Assembly (NCBI RefSeq): GCF_002001205.1
Contig: NZ_MUNZ01000114.1
Span: 1-41,320 of the forward strand
Direction of reading: 5' to 3'
Source: Hydrogenophaga sp. A37
GTDB taxonomy: Bacteria > Pseudomonadota > Gammaproteobacteria > Burkholderiales > Burkholderiaceae_C
Length of the DNA stretch: 41,320 bases
The translations under genes were made by a program, and so were the position numbers. Shown here in pieces: positions 33,261-41,320 of this stretch; the stretch's first letter is position 1; every line of letters begins with the position of its first letter. The notes under the pieces were generated by a model. That model saw only the letters and a program-made list of their open reading frames with translations. It did not search any database and was not told the DNA's origin.

Positions 33261-34190
33261 TCAGTTCTTGCCGCCGTACTTGCTCAGGTTTTCAGGCGTG
33301 ACCAGCTCGAAGGGCACGTTCACGAAACGGTCCACCGGCTGCTTCTTGATCAGCTTGAGCGCCGATTCGACGGCGCCAGCACCTTGGCCCGCAGCGTTCT
33401 GGAACACGGTGACCTTCAGGTCGCCAGCCTTCATGGAAGCCAGCGCGTCGGGGGTGGCGTCGATGCCTGCCACGATGCTGGCTGGTGTCCACTTCTTGGA
33501 CGCCTTCAGCGCGTTGATGGCGCCCAGGGCCATCTCGTCGTTGTTGGCGATGATGGCGTCGAACTTCACGCCCGACGACAGCCAGTTGGTGGTGATGTCC
33601 TGGCCGTTGGTGCGGCTCCACTTGCCTTCGCGCTTGTCGGCGATCTTGATGCCCGAGCACTCTTTGGTCTTGATCACGTCTTCGATGTCTTGCGTGCGGG
33701 TGCGTGCGGCTTCGTTGGACAGGTCGCCCATCAAAACAAGAACCTGGCCTTTGCCGCCCAGCAACTTGCAGACCTGTTGCGTCTGCAGGGTGCCAGAAAC
33801 CTTTTCGTCCGAGGCCACGAAGGCCACGCCCTCGGGCAGCTTGGCGAAGTCGACCGGCTTGCGGTTCACATAGATCAGCGGGATCTTGGCGTCGGTCACC
33901 ATCTTGGTGATCTTGGGCGTCACGTCGGTATCGACCGGGTTGACGATGATGGCGTCGACCTTCTGGGCGATGAAGTTCTGGATCTGGCTCAGTTGCTTGC
34001 CCACGTCGGCCTGGGCATCTTCCACCTGCACGGTCGCGCCGGATTTCTTGGCGGCGTCCACCGTGCCGTTCTTGAGGATGGTCAGGAACGTGTCCAGCTC
34101 GGCCATGGCCAGGCCGACTTTCTGGGCGTGAGCTGCCAGCGGGGCCAGCAGGGTGGTGGACACGGCGGCTGCGACGAGAAGTTTTTTCAT
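33261..34190 (-). CDS. ibpA: Inositol-binding periplasmic protein, IbpA-like
   Basis: Periplasmic binding protein of 309 aa with a Sec signal ([20 protein letters not shown], cleavage after AHA). The mature protein starts [14 protein letters not shown] and has [22 protein letters not shown] and [14 protein letters not shown], as in the ribose/inositol-binding branch. The ATG at 34190 (MKKLL) is chosen over an upstream one because it starts the signal and follows GGAGAC. First gene of ibpA-iatA-iatP, divergent from iolC. A close paralogue lies at 38312-39286. Confidence 0.88.
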   Translation of the reverse strand: MKKLLVAAAVSTTLLAPLAAHAQKVGLAMAELDTFLTILKNGTVDAAKKSGATVQVEDAQADVGKQLSQIQNFIAQKVDAIIVNPVDTDVTPKITKMVTDAKIPLIYVNRKPVDFAKLPEGVAFVASDEKVSGTLQTQQVCKLLGGKGQVLVLMGDLSNEAARTRTQDIEDVIKTKECSGIKIADKREGKWSRTNGQDITTNWLSSGVKFDAIIANNDEMALGAINALKASKKWTPASIVAGIDATPDALASMKAGDLKVTVFQNAAGQGAGAVESALKLIKKQPVDRFVNVPFELVTPENLSKYGGKN

Positions 34191-34294
34191 GAATGTCTCC
34201 AATGGATTGAGGTGGTTTGCCTGGGTCGCCTCTCGGCCGGACTGTGCCGGAACGGGGGTGGCTCTGCGGTTGGCAGGGTGAACTATAGATAAAA

Positions 34295-34340
34295 TAGAAA
34301 AATAATTTCTAAGTGTTTACACTAAGAGAAAATATTTTCT
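34295..34340. promoter_or_regulatory. Operator cluster between ibpA and iolC
   Basis: Three dyads lie within 46 AT-rich bases: TAGAAA-N5-TTTCTA (34295-34311), AGTGT-TT-ACACT (34312-34323) and the perfect 14-base AGAAAATATTTTCT (34327-34340). The first and last resemble the GGAA-N6-TTCC sites elsewhere in the island (AGAA...TTCT). The middle one has a different sequence and may bind another regulator. The gap serves the leftward transporter and the rightward iol operon. Confidence 0.7.
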
Positions 34341-34465
34341 TAAAAACATAGACTCAGCACCATGCGGTTTGTGCCATGGCTTTTTCGCCGTGCCGCCGTT
34401 CCGCCAATCACCCCATGGGGTCCTTCAATCCTGACCGATGCCTCCCGCCGGAGGCTGCAACGCCG

Positions 34466-36421
34466 ATGAGCCAACTTCCATTTCCGCAAGGCCGCCGCCA
34501 CGACCTGGCCTGCCTGGGCCGACTGGCCGTGGACCTGTATGCCGAACAGTTCGGCGCCCGCCTGGAAGACGCGCGCAGCATGGCCATGTACCTGGGCGGC
34601 AGCTCGGCCAACCTCGCGTTTGGTGTGGCGCGGTTGGGCAGCAAGAGCGCCATGATCTCGCGCGTCGGCGATGAGCAGATGGGCCGCTTCCTGCTGGAAA
34701 GCCTGCAGGCCGAAGGCTGCGACACCAGCCAGGTGCAGGTCGACCCGCAGCGCCTCACGGCCCTGGTGTTGCTGGGCCTGAAGGACCGCGACACTTTTCC
34801 CCTGCTGTTCGTTCGCGAGAACTGTGCCGACATGGCGCTGGACGCTGCCGCCATCGACGAAGCCTTCATCGCCCAGTGCCGCGCGCTCGCCATCACCGGC
34901 ACGCACCTGTCCACCGAAGGCACGCGCGCCGCCGCGCACAAGGCGCTGCAGGCTGCGCGCCGCCATGGCACCGTGACCGTGCTCGACATCGACTACCGCC
35001 CCGTGCTCTGGGGCCTGACCGGCCGCGGCGCCGGTGAAAACCGCTTCGTGGACGACGCGGGCGTGACGCGCCAGTTGCAGCAGAGCCTGCCGCTGTTCGA
35101 CCTGCTGGTGGGTACGGAAGAGGAGTTCTTCATTGCGGGCGGTGTGGCCGACGACCTCATCGCCAGCCTGCGCGCGGTGCGCGCCCTGTGCCCCACGGCC
35201 ACGCTGGTGGTCAAGCGCGGTGCGTTGGGTTGCTGCGTGATCGAGGGCGACATCCCGGACGACATCAACGCTGCGCCCACCTACCGGGGCGAGCGCGTGG
35301 AGGTGCTCAACGTGTTGGGCGCGGGCGACGCCTTCCTCTCGGGCCTGTTGGCCAGCCTGTTGCAGGGCAAGGACTGGGCCGAAGCCACCCAGGTCGCCAA
35401 CGCCTGCGGCGCCATCGTGGTCTCGCGCCACGCCTGCTCCGCCGCCATGCCCACGCCGGCCGAGCTGGCTCACTGGTTCGGTGGCAGCCGCAATCCGAAG
35501 GTGGACGCCGACGAGCAGCTGGCGCACCTGCACCGCGTGACCGCTGCGCGCCCGAGCTGGGACGAGCTGTGCGTGATGGCCTTCGACCACCGCAGCCAGT
35601 TCTACGACATCGCGCGTGCCGCCGGCAGCAGCGAGGCGCGCATCCCCGCGCTCAAGAAACTGCTGGTGCAGGCGGCCGAGCAGGTCGAACGCAGCCGCCA
35701 ACTGCAGGGCCACACGGGGGTGTTGATCGACGGCGGCGACTACGGCCGCGACGCGCTGGCCAGCGCCACCGGCCGCGGCTGGTGGGTGGGCCGTCCGGTG
35801 GAGCTGCCGGGCTCGCGCCCGCTGCGCTTCGACGGCACGCGCTCCATCGGCAGCGCTCTGGTCCACTGGCCGACCGAGCAGGTCGTCAAATGCCTGGTGC
35901 ACTACCACCCGGACGATCATTTCGAGCTGCGCCTTCAGCAGGAACAGACCGTGCTGGAGCTGTGGGAAGCCACGCGAGAGAGCGGCAATGAGCTGCTGCT
36001 GGAGATCATTCCCCCGAAGGCGATGACGCCCGAGGGCAGCGCCGATGCCGCCGTGCTGCGCGCGGTCAAGCGCTTCTACAACCTGGGCGTCAAGCCTGAG
36101 TGGTGGAAGCTCGCGCCCATGCAGGAGCAGGGCTGGCGCGACCTGGAGGCCCTCATCAGCGAACGCGACCGCCACTGCCGAGGCGCCGTGATCCTGGGGC
36201 TCAACCAGCCGCTGGACTTTCTGGCGGCGAGCTTCGCCAACGCCACCAACCCCATCGTCAAGGGCTTCATGGTCGGGCGCACGCTGTGGGTGGACGCTTC
36301 GCTGAAGTGGTTCAAGGGCGAGATCGACGACACGACCCTGGTGGACGAAGTGGCGCGAAACTTCGCGGTGCTGGTCGATGCCTGGCGCAGTCGCCACGCC
36401 GCCCAACGCGCCGCAGCTTGA
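34466..36421 (+). CDS. iolC: 5-dehydro-2-deoxygluconokinase IolC fused to DUF2090
   Basis: Cytoplasmic enzyme of 651 aa. The N-terminal half (about 1-325) is a PfkB/ribokinase-type kinase: YLGGSSANLAFG and the catalytic Asp in NVLGAGDAFLSG. It phosphorylates 5-dehydro-2-deoxygluconate. The C-terminal half (about 330-645, from ELCVMAFDHRSQFYD) is DUF2090, in proteobacteria thought to be the class of aldolase replacing IolJ; no separate iolJ is seen here. The ATG at 34466 (MSQLPFPQGR) is chosen since it matches the usual family start; GGAGG lies 11 bases upstream. First gene of the rightward iolC-iolD-SBP-iolE-iolB operon. Confidence 0.92.
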   Translation: MSQLPFPQGRRHDLACLGRLAVDLYAEQFGARLEDARSMAMYLGGSSANLAFGVARLGSKSAMISRVGDEQMGRFLLESLQAEGCDTSQVQVDPQRLTALVLLGLKDRDTFPLLFVRENCADMALDAAAIDEAFIAQCRALAITGTHLSTEGTRAAAHKALQAARRHGTVTVLDIDYRPVLWGLTGRGAGENRFVDDAGVTRQLQQSLPLFDLLVGTEEEFFIAGGVADDLIASLRAVRALCPTATLVVKRGALGCCVIEGDIPDDINAAPTYRGERVEVLNVLGAGDAFLSGLLASLLQGKDWAEATQVANACGAIVVSRHACSAAMPTPAELAHWFGGSRNPKVDADEQLAHLHRVTAARPSWDELCVMAFDHRSQFYDIARAAGSSEARIPALKKLLVQAAEQVERSRQLQGHTGVLIDGGDYGRDALASATGRGWWVGRPVELPGSRPLRFDGTRSIGSALVHWPTEQVVKCLVHYHPDDHFELRLQQEQTVLELWEATRESGNELLLEIIPPKAMTPEGSADAAVLRAVKRFYNLGVKPEWWKLAPMQEQGWRDLEALISERDRHCRGAVILGLNQPLDFLAASFANATNPIVKGFMVGRTLWVDASLKWFKGEIDDTTLVDEVARNFAVLVDAWRSRHAAQRAAA

Positions 36422-36434
36422 CACGACAGAACCT

Positions 36435-38312
36435 ATGAAAACCCAACGACTCACGATGGCGCAGGCGCTGGTCAAGCACCTGGCCGCCCTGCGCATGGAG
36501 GTGGAGCACCTCGACGGTCGAACCTCCATCGAGCCCTACTGCGGGGGCGTGTTCACCATCTTCGGCCACGGCAACGTGGCCGGTCTGGGCGAAGCCCTTG
36601 CGGCCGAGCGCGAGCAGCTCACCACCTACCGCGCGCACAACGAACAGACCATGGCGCACGCGGCGATTGCCTACAGCAAGGCCCAGTTCCGCCAGCGCAT
36701 CATGGCCGTGTCCACCAGCATCGGCCCGGGCGCGACCAACATGGTCACGGCTGCCGCCGTGGCGCATGTGAACCGCCTGCCGGTGCTGCTGCTGCCCGGT
36801 GACGTGTTCGCCACCCGCCGGCCCGACCCGGTGCTGCAGCAGATCGAAAGTTTCGGCCAAGGCGACGTGAGCGCGAGCGATTGCTTCCGCCCAGTGACGC
36901 GTTACTTCGACCGCCTCACCCGCCCCGAGCACATCCTCACCGCGCTGCCGCGCGCGATTCAGACGATGACGGACCCGGCCAACTGCGGTCCGGCCTGCCT
37001 CTCGCTGCCGCAGGACGTGCAGGCCATGGCCTTCGACTGCCCCGAAGACTTCCTGAACCCCGAGGTGTTGCGCTTCCGCCGCCCGCCGGCCGACGAGCGC
37101 GAGCTGGCCAACGCCGTGGCCCTGCTGCGTACCGCCCAACGCCCGCTCATCGTGGCCGGCGGTGGGGTGTTGTACAGCCAGGCCTGGGCCGGGTTGCGCG
37201 CCTTCGTCGAAGCGCACGGTGTGCCCGTGGTCGAGTCGCACGGCGGCAAGAGCAGCCTGCCCTGGGACCACCCGCTCAACCTCGGCGCCATCGGCGTGGA
37301 CGGCGTGTCCTGGGCCAATGAGATGGCGCGCGATGCCGACGTGGTGTTCGCCGTGGGCACCCGCTTGCAGGACTTCACCACCGGCTCGCACGCGCTGTTC
37401 CCTCGGGCGAAATTGCTGAGCCTGAACGTGCAGCCCTACGACGCCGGTAAATGGAGCGGCGCCGCGCTGGTGGCCGACGCCCGCGTGGGCCTGGGCCAGC
37501 TGGAAGCCGGGCTCGCCGGCTGGACCGCTGACGCCGCCTGGACGGCACGAGCGAAGCAGCAGGCCGCGGCCGCCAACGCCCGCATCGGCGAGCTGACCAC
37601 CAACGTGCCCAAGGACATGCTGCCCTACGACGCCGAGGTGATCGGTGCGGTGCGCGACTCGGCCACCGAGCTGGGCCTGGACAGCGGCACCAAGGACGTG
37701 GTGCTGTGCGCCGCCGGCACGCTGCCGGCCGAGCTGCACAAGCTCTGGCGCGCCAGCCTGCCGGGCAACTACCACATGGAGTACGGCTACTCGTGCATGG
37801 GCTACGAGGTGGCCGGCGGCTTGGGCGTGAAGATGGCCCGGCCCGGGCAGGAGTCCATCGTCATGGTGGGCGACGGCTCCTACATGATGGCCAACTCCGA
37901 GCTGGCGACCTCGCTGCTGCTGGGCCAGAAGATGATCGTCGTGATCCTGGACAACCGGGGCTACGGCTGCATCGAGCGCCTGCAGCTCAAGTCCGGCAGC
38001 CCCAGCTTCAACAACATGCTGGACGACTGCGTGCCCGAAGGCGGCGAGCGCAGCAATATCGACTTCGCGATGCACGCGCGCGCCATGGGCGCCGACGCGG
38101 TGCACGTGAAAGACGTGGCCGAACTCAAGGCCGCGATGGTGAAGGCCCGTCAGGCCAAGCGCACCCAGGTCATCGTGATCGACACCACCCACCACCGCAT
38201 CACCGACGGTGGCTGCTGGTGGGAGGTCGCGATCCCCGAGGTGTCCACCCGCCCTGAGGTCAACGCGGCGCACGCGAACCACGTGGTCGCGCAGAACGGG
38301 CAGCGCCTGTGA
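36435..38312 (+). CDS. iolD: Trihydroxycyclohexane-1,2-dione hydrolase IolD
   Basis: Thiamine-diphosphate enzyme of 625 aa that opens the ring of 3D-(3,5/4)-trihydroxycyclohexane-1,2-dione to 5-deoxyglucuronate. ThDP-family landmarks: the activating Glu in HNEQTMAHAA and the metal-binding motif VGDGSYMM, with NRGYGCI further on. It begins 13 bases after iolC. Its stop (TGA) shares one base with the ATG of the following binding-protein gene. No irregularity seen. Confidence 0.93.
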   Translation: MKTQRLTMAQALVKHLAALRMEVEHLDGRTSIEPYCGGVFTIFGHGNVAGLGEALAAEREQLTTYRAHNEQTMAHAAIAYSKAQFRQRIMAVSTSIGPGATNMVTAAAVAHVNRLPVLLLPGDVFATRRPDPVLQQIESFGQGDVSASDCFRPVTRYFDRLTRPEHILTALPRAIQTMTDPANCGPACLSLPQDVQAMAFDCPEDFLNPEVLRFRRPPADERELANAVALLRTAQRPLIVAGGGVLYSQAWAGLRAFVEAHGVPVVESHGGKSSLPWDHPLNLGAIGVDGVSWANEMARDADVVFAVGTRLQDFTTGSHALFPRAKLLSLNVQPYDAGKWSGAALVADARVGLGQLEAGLAGWTADAAWTARAKQQAAAANARIGELTTNVPKDMLPYDAEVIGAVRDSATELGLDSGTKDVVLCAAGTLPAELHKLWRASLPGNYHMEYGYSCMGYEVAGGLGVKMARPGQESIVMVGDGSYMMANSELATSLLLGQKMIVVILDNRGYGCIERLQLKSGSPSFNNMLDDCVPEGGERSNIDFAMHARAMGADAVHVKDVAELKAAMVKARQAKRTQVIVIDTTHHRITDGGCWWEVAIPEVSTRPEVNAAHANHVVAQNGQRL

Positions 38313-39286
38313 TGACCAACCAGCTTCTTCCCGGGCTGGGCAGGGTCCGGCGCGCGATGTGGATGGCCGCGGCCTGCAGCGCCCTGCTCGCGCCGCTGGC
38401 CGCACAGGCCCAGAAGATCGGGTTTGCCGTGTCGGAACAGGACACGTTCCTGAGCTTGTTGAGGGACGGCGTGGTGGACGCTGGCAAGAAATCCGGCGCG
38501 AGCATCCTGATCGAAGACGCCAAGGGCAGCAAGAGCCGGCAGCTCGACCAGATCCGCAGCTTGGTCGCCCAGCGGGTCGACGCCATGGTGGTGGTGCCGG
38601 TGGACACCGAGGCTACCCGGGTGATCACCCACATGGTCAACGAGGCCCGGATTCCCCTGGTGTACGTGAACCGGAAACCGGCCGATTTTGAGCAATGGCC
38701 CCCAGGCGTGGCGCTGGTGGCGTCCGACGAAAAGGTGTCGGGCACCCTGCAGGCCGAGGAGGTTTGCCGCCTGCTGAACGGCAAGGGCAGCATCGTGGTC
38801 TTGATGGGCCTGCTGTCCAACGAGGCCGCGCGGACCCGCACCCAGGACATTGACAACGTGCTGGCCACACCCGCCTGCCGTGGCATCAAGGTTCTCGACA
38901 GGCGCCTGGGCAGCTGGGACCGCGTGCGCGCCCGGAACATCACCCTCAACCTCGTGGCCACCAGCGCCGCGACCGGCAAGACATTCGATGCCGTGGTGGC
39001 CAACAACGACGAGATGGCCCTCGGCGCGATCGAAGCCCTCAAAGCGGCCAAGGCGTGGACGCCCGGGTTCATCGTGGCGGGCATCGACGCCACCCCCGAT
39101 GCGCTGGCCTCCATGAAGGCGGGGGAACTGAAAGTGACCGTTCTGCAGAACGCGGCGGGGCAGGGCGCCAGCGCGGTGTTCACCGCGCTCCAGCTGATCA
39201 AGAGACAACCGGTTCCCCGTTTCGTGAATGTGCCGTTCGAGCTGGTCACGCCGGCCAGCCTGAACGCACGACCCCCAACGCACTGA
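38312..39286 (+). CDS. Second inositol-type periplasmic binding protein, orphan
   Basis: Periplasmic binding protein of 324 aa, a clear paralogue of IbpA (33261-34190): both carry [39 protein letters not shown] and [11 protein letters not shown]. The start is the ATG at 38312 (TGATG overlap with iolD); the longer N-terminal signal runs to LAAQAQK. No ATPase or permease follows, so it probably delivers to the IatA/IatP transporter or senses ligand. Its placement between iolD and iolE is unusual. Divergence from IbpA in the regions between the conserved blocks may mean a different ligand, such as a methyl- or stereo-inositol. Confidence 0.85.
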   Translation: MTNQLLPGLGRVRRAMWMAAACSALLAPLAAQAQKIGFAVSEQDTFLSLLRDGVVDAGKKSGASILIEDAKGSKSRQLDQIRSLVAQRVDAMVVVPVDTEATRVITHMVNEARIPLVYVNRKPADFEQWPPGVALVASDEKVSGTLQAEEVCRLLNGKGSIVVLMGLLSNEAARTRTQDIDNVLATPACRGIKVLDRRLGSWDRVRARNITLNLVATSAATGKTFDAVVANNDEMALGAIEALKAAKAWTPGFIVAGIDATPDALASMKAGELKVTVLQNAAGQGASAVFTALQLIKRQPVPRFVNVPFELVTPASLNARPPTH

Positions 39287-39293
39287 ACACGCC

Positions 39294-39322
39294 CGCCAGG
39301 CCCCACCTTTGGGCGCCTGGCG
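39294..39322 (+). other. Stem-loop downstream of the orphan binding-protein gene
   Basis: CGCCAGG (39294-39300) pairs with CCTGGCG (39316-39322); CCC/GGG inside can extend it. No T-run follows. It lies 7 bases after the stop and upstream of iolE, in the same place as the hairpins after the other binding-protein genes. Confidence 0.55.
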
Positions 39323-39365
39323 TCCACCCCTCACCCCTCAACCCATTCAAGAAAGCACCTGTCAC

Positions 39366-40292
39366 ATGAGCTGGAACGTCCGCATTGGCATCAACCCCCT
39401 GTCATGGATGAACGACGACCTGCCCTCCCTGGGCGGCGAAACCCTGCTGGAGACCGCGCTGAAAGAAGGCAAGGAAATCGGCTACGAAGGCTTTGAGTTG
39501 GGCAACAAGTTCCCCAAGGACGGCCCGGGCCTGAAAGCCAAGCTCGACGAGTTCGGCCTGGCCTGTGTGTCGGGCTGGTACTCCGGTTTCCTGGCCGAGT
39601 TGGAGCCGGGGCAGAACAACGCCCAGGCCGTGGCCGCCGAAGCCGAGCGCTGCACAGCCCACATGAGCAAGCTGCAGTTCAACGGCGTGAAGGTCGTGGT
39701 CTACGGCGAGTGCGCCGGCACCGTGCAAGGGCAGATCGAGACGCCCGTCTCCAAGCGCCCGCAGTTCGCCAGCGACGCGCTGTGGCAGGCCTATGCCGAG
39801 CGCCTGAACGCCTTCGGTGAACACCTGCTCCAGACCTACGGCATCCGGCTGGCCTACCACCACCACATGGGCGCCTACGTCGAGTCGCCGGCCGACGTGG
39901 ACAAGCTGATGGCGCTGACCGACCCGGCCAAGGTCTTCCTGCTGTTCGACACCGGCCATGCCTATTTCGGCGGCGCCGCCAACCCGGTGGACCTGCTGAA
40001 GAAACACGTGAAGCGCGTGGTGCACGTGCACTGCAAGGACGTGCGCACCCCCGTGATCGCCCAGGCGCGCAACGACGGCTGGAGCTTCTTGAATGGCGTG
40101 ATCAACGGCACCTTCACCGTGCCCGGCGATGGCAGCATCGACTACGCCACCGTGCTCAAGACGCTCAAGGACAACGGTTACCAGGGCTGGCTGGTGGTGG
40201 AGGCCGAGCAGGACCCGGCCGTGGCGCCGAGCTACGAATACGCGCAGAAGGGCTACCGGACCCTGCGCGGCCTGGTGGACTCGCTGAACTGA
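39366..40292 (+). CDS. iolE: Myo-inosose-2 dehydratase IolE
   Basis: Lyase of 308 aa that dehydrates 2-keto-myo-inositol to the trihydroxycyclohexanedione used by IolD. TIM-barrel with IGINPLSWMNDD at the start, SGWYSGFL, YHHHMGAYVE, LFDTGHAYFGG and VHVHCKD, all typical of IolE. Start ATG at 39366; AAGAAAG lies about ten bases upstream. It follows the orphan binding-protein gene by 79 bases and precedes iolB by 16. Confidence 0.93.
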   Translation: MSWNVRIGINPLSWMNDDLPSLGGETLLETALKEGKEIGYEGFELGNKFPKDGPGLKAKLDEFGLACVSGWYSGFLAELEPGQNNAQAVAAEAERCTAHMSKLQFNGVKVVVYGECAGTVQGQIETPVSKRPQFASDALWQAYAERLNAFGEHLLQTYGIRLAYHHHMGAYVESPADVDKLMALTDPAKVFLLFDTGHAYFGGAANPVDLLKKHVKRVVHVHCKDVRTPVIAQARNDGWSFLNGVINGTFTVPGDGSIDYATVLKTLKDNGYQGWLVVEAEQDPAVAPSYEYAQKGYRTLRGLVDSLN

Positions 40293-40308
40293 ACACGAGG
40301 AGCTTCAC

Positions 40309-41112
40309 ATGGTCAGTCCTTTGCTTGCCAAAGCCGCGCCCGCCGGGCGCGAGATCGTCAACGTCACCCCCGAGCGCGCCGGCTGGACGCACGTGGGCTT
40401 TCGCGCCCTGCGTCTGGCGTCCGGCGAATCCGAAGCGGTGGAATCCGGTGAGCGCGAGCTGTGTCTGGTGGTGCTCACCGGCACGGTGGACGTGACCATC
40501 GACGGTGAAACCCACGCCAGCCTGGGCACACGCAACAGCGTGTTCGACGAGGTGTCGCCCGCAGCGGTGTATGTGCCGGCCGGCAAGGTGGTGCACATCC
40601 GCGCGGTGCGGGCGGCCGAGGTGGCGCTGTGCAGCGCGCCGGCCGATGCGCGCAACCGCATGGTGCGGGTGCTCGACCCGGCGACGATGAAGCGCAGCGT
40701 GCGCGGTAAGGGCACGAACACGCGCTACGTCTGCGACATCCTGCCGCACGACGACCCGACGGCCGCGCATTTGCTGGTGGTGGAGGTGATGACGCCGGCC
40801 AGCCATTCGAGCAGCTACCCGCCGCACAAACACGACCAGGAAACCCCTCCCACCGAAACCTTGCTGGAAGAGACCTACTACCACCGGCTCAACCCGCCGC
40901 AGGGCTTCGCCTTCCAGCGCGTCTACACCGACGACCGCAGCCTGGACGAGGCCTGCGCGGTGGAGAACCACGACGTGGTGATGGTGCCGCGCGGTTACCA
41001 CCCGGTGGTGGCGCCCCACGGCTACGACCTGTACTACCTGAACGTGATGGCGGGGCCGAACCGCTTCTGGGTCTTCAAGAACGACCCGGCACACGAATGG
41101 ATGTTGAAGTGA
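40309..41112 (+). CDS. iolB: 5-deoxy-glucuronate isomerase IolB
   Basis: Cupin enzyme of 267 aa converting 5-deoxy-glucuronate to 5-dehydro-2-deoxygluconate, the IolC substrate. Cupin metal residues appear in SSYPPHKHDQE and RGYHPVVAPHGYD. The ATG at 40309 has GAGGAGC upstream. Last gene of the iol operon visible here; the final enzyme IolA is not in the window. Confidence 0.92.
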   Translation: MVSPLLAKAAPAGREIVNVTPERAGWTHVGFRALRLASGESEAVESGERELCLVVLTGTVDVTIDGETHASLGTRNSVFDEVSPAAVYVPAGKVVHIRAVRAAEVALCSAPADARNRMVRVLDPATMKRSVRGKGTNTRYVCDILPHDDPTAAHLLVVEVMTPASHSSSYPPHKHDQETPPTETLLEETYYHRLNPPQGFAFQRVYTDDRSLDEACAVENHDVVMVPRGYHPVVAPHGYDLYYLNVMAGPNRFWVFKNDPAHEWMLK

Positions 41113-41186
41113 CCGCTCCGTCTCCGGCGCGCGTGTCTTGATCCAGAGACGCCGTGGAACCGGCTTTGCCGGGCCACTGGCGTCGT

Positions 41187-41220
41187 CCCCCCTCCCAGGG
41201 GGGAAGCCGCGTCAGCGGCG
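41187..41220. repeat. Intergenic C/G-run repeat after iolB
   Basis: CCCCCC-N5-GGGGGG (41187-41203), then GCCGC-GTCA-GCGGC (41206-41219) and a further run of six Gs to 41228. This double stem is like the intergenic element near 24750 and lies between converging genes, where it may help end transcription. Confidence 0.6.
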
Positions 41221-41228
41221 CAGGGGGG

Positions 41229-41320
41229 TTACGCGAGCTCGTGACGATCGGCTGCGGCGTAGAGGTCTTGTGCGAAAGCCGGGTCCGACTGAAGCACGTC
41301 GTTAGCCTTGGCTGCGCCGC
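41229..41320 (-). CDS. Unidentified protein, C-terminus only
   Basis: Reading leftward from the right edge, one frame is open for 30 codons, reading AAKANDVLQSDPAFAQDLY and then AAADRHELA, with a stop at 41229-41231. Composition looks like real coding sequence of the local type, and a repeat follows the stop as after other genes here. Too little is visible to assign a family. Confidence 0.4.
   Translation of the reverse strand, partial: GAAKANDVLQSDPAFAQDLYAAADRHELA

Noticed and set aside
34340..36529. Very long open frame on the minus strand opposite iolC
   Set aside because: The plus strand encodes an intact IolC with all motifs; the antisense product is rich in His, Gln, Ala and Val with no recognisable domain. 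It is a codon-bias artefact.
1..41320. CRISPR arrays, tRNA or rRNA genes
   Set aside because: No regularly spaced direct repeats, and no tRNA- or rRNA-like conserved segments, were seen in the gaps on either strand.

Overview
The window is GC-rich, tightly packed and reads like a chromosomal sugar/polyol catabolic region of a beta-proteobacterium, most likely Burkholderiales/Comamonadaceae (Hydrogenophaga-like). This is inferred from the protein families, a Bug/TctC binding protein, and two intergenic C/G-run stem-loop repeats of a kind common in that family. No rRNA, tRNA or CRISPR was seen.

Region A (1-11450) looks like an oxidative aldose pathway. A leftward operon encodes an alpha-ketoglutaric-semialdehyde-type aldehyde dehydrogenase, a YtfQ-like sugar-binding protein, ChvE, its ATPase GguA and the first codons of a permease. 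A divergent GbpR-like LysR gene faces it. Further right are a XylB-like aldose 1-dehydrogenase, an SMP-30 lactonase and an aldose 1-epimerase. Together these would import an aldose, oxidise it to an aldonate and finish at 2-oxoglutarate; the dehydratase steps are not in the window. A lipoprotein with three DUF5648-like repeats and an AT-rich beta-helix half sits in the middle.

Region B (11450-15150) is an accessory block: a TetR repressor with two operators, a short-chain dehydrogenase, an F420-reductase-like NADP oxidoreductase and a GFA-family protein. It is flanked by decayed copies of its own genes, plus an IS4-like transposase remnant.

Region C (15150-18400) has a D-tartrate dehydratase, a Bug binding protein and a divergent LysR regulator.

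Region D (18449-41112) is a large inositol island: three Gfo/Idh/MocA dehydrogenases, an RpiR (IolR-type) regulator, two LacI regulators, IolH- and IolI-like TIM barrels, an IatP/IatA/IbpA-type ABC importer, and iolC-iolD-(second binding protein)-iolE-iolB. iolA is not in the window. Inside it lies a leftward mocD-mocE-mocF-TIM-barrel operon. MocDEF are the desaturase-like oxygenase, Rieske ferredoxin and ferredoxin reductase known from rhizopine catabolism.

The most interesting idea is that MocDEF, the coupled TIM-barrel protein and the extra binding protein let this organism demethylate O-methyl-inositols and feed them into the inositol pathway. Related palindromes (GGAA-N6-TTCC and variants) sit at several promoters of the island, including the one between mocD and lacI, which suggests one regulon. 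All four clustered sugar-binding protein genes are followed by strong RNA hairpins.
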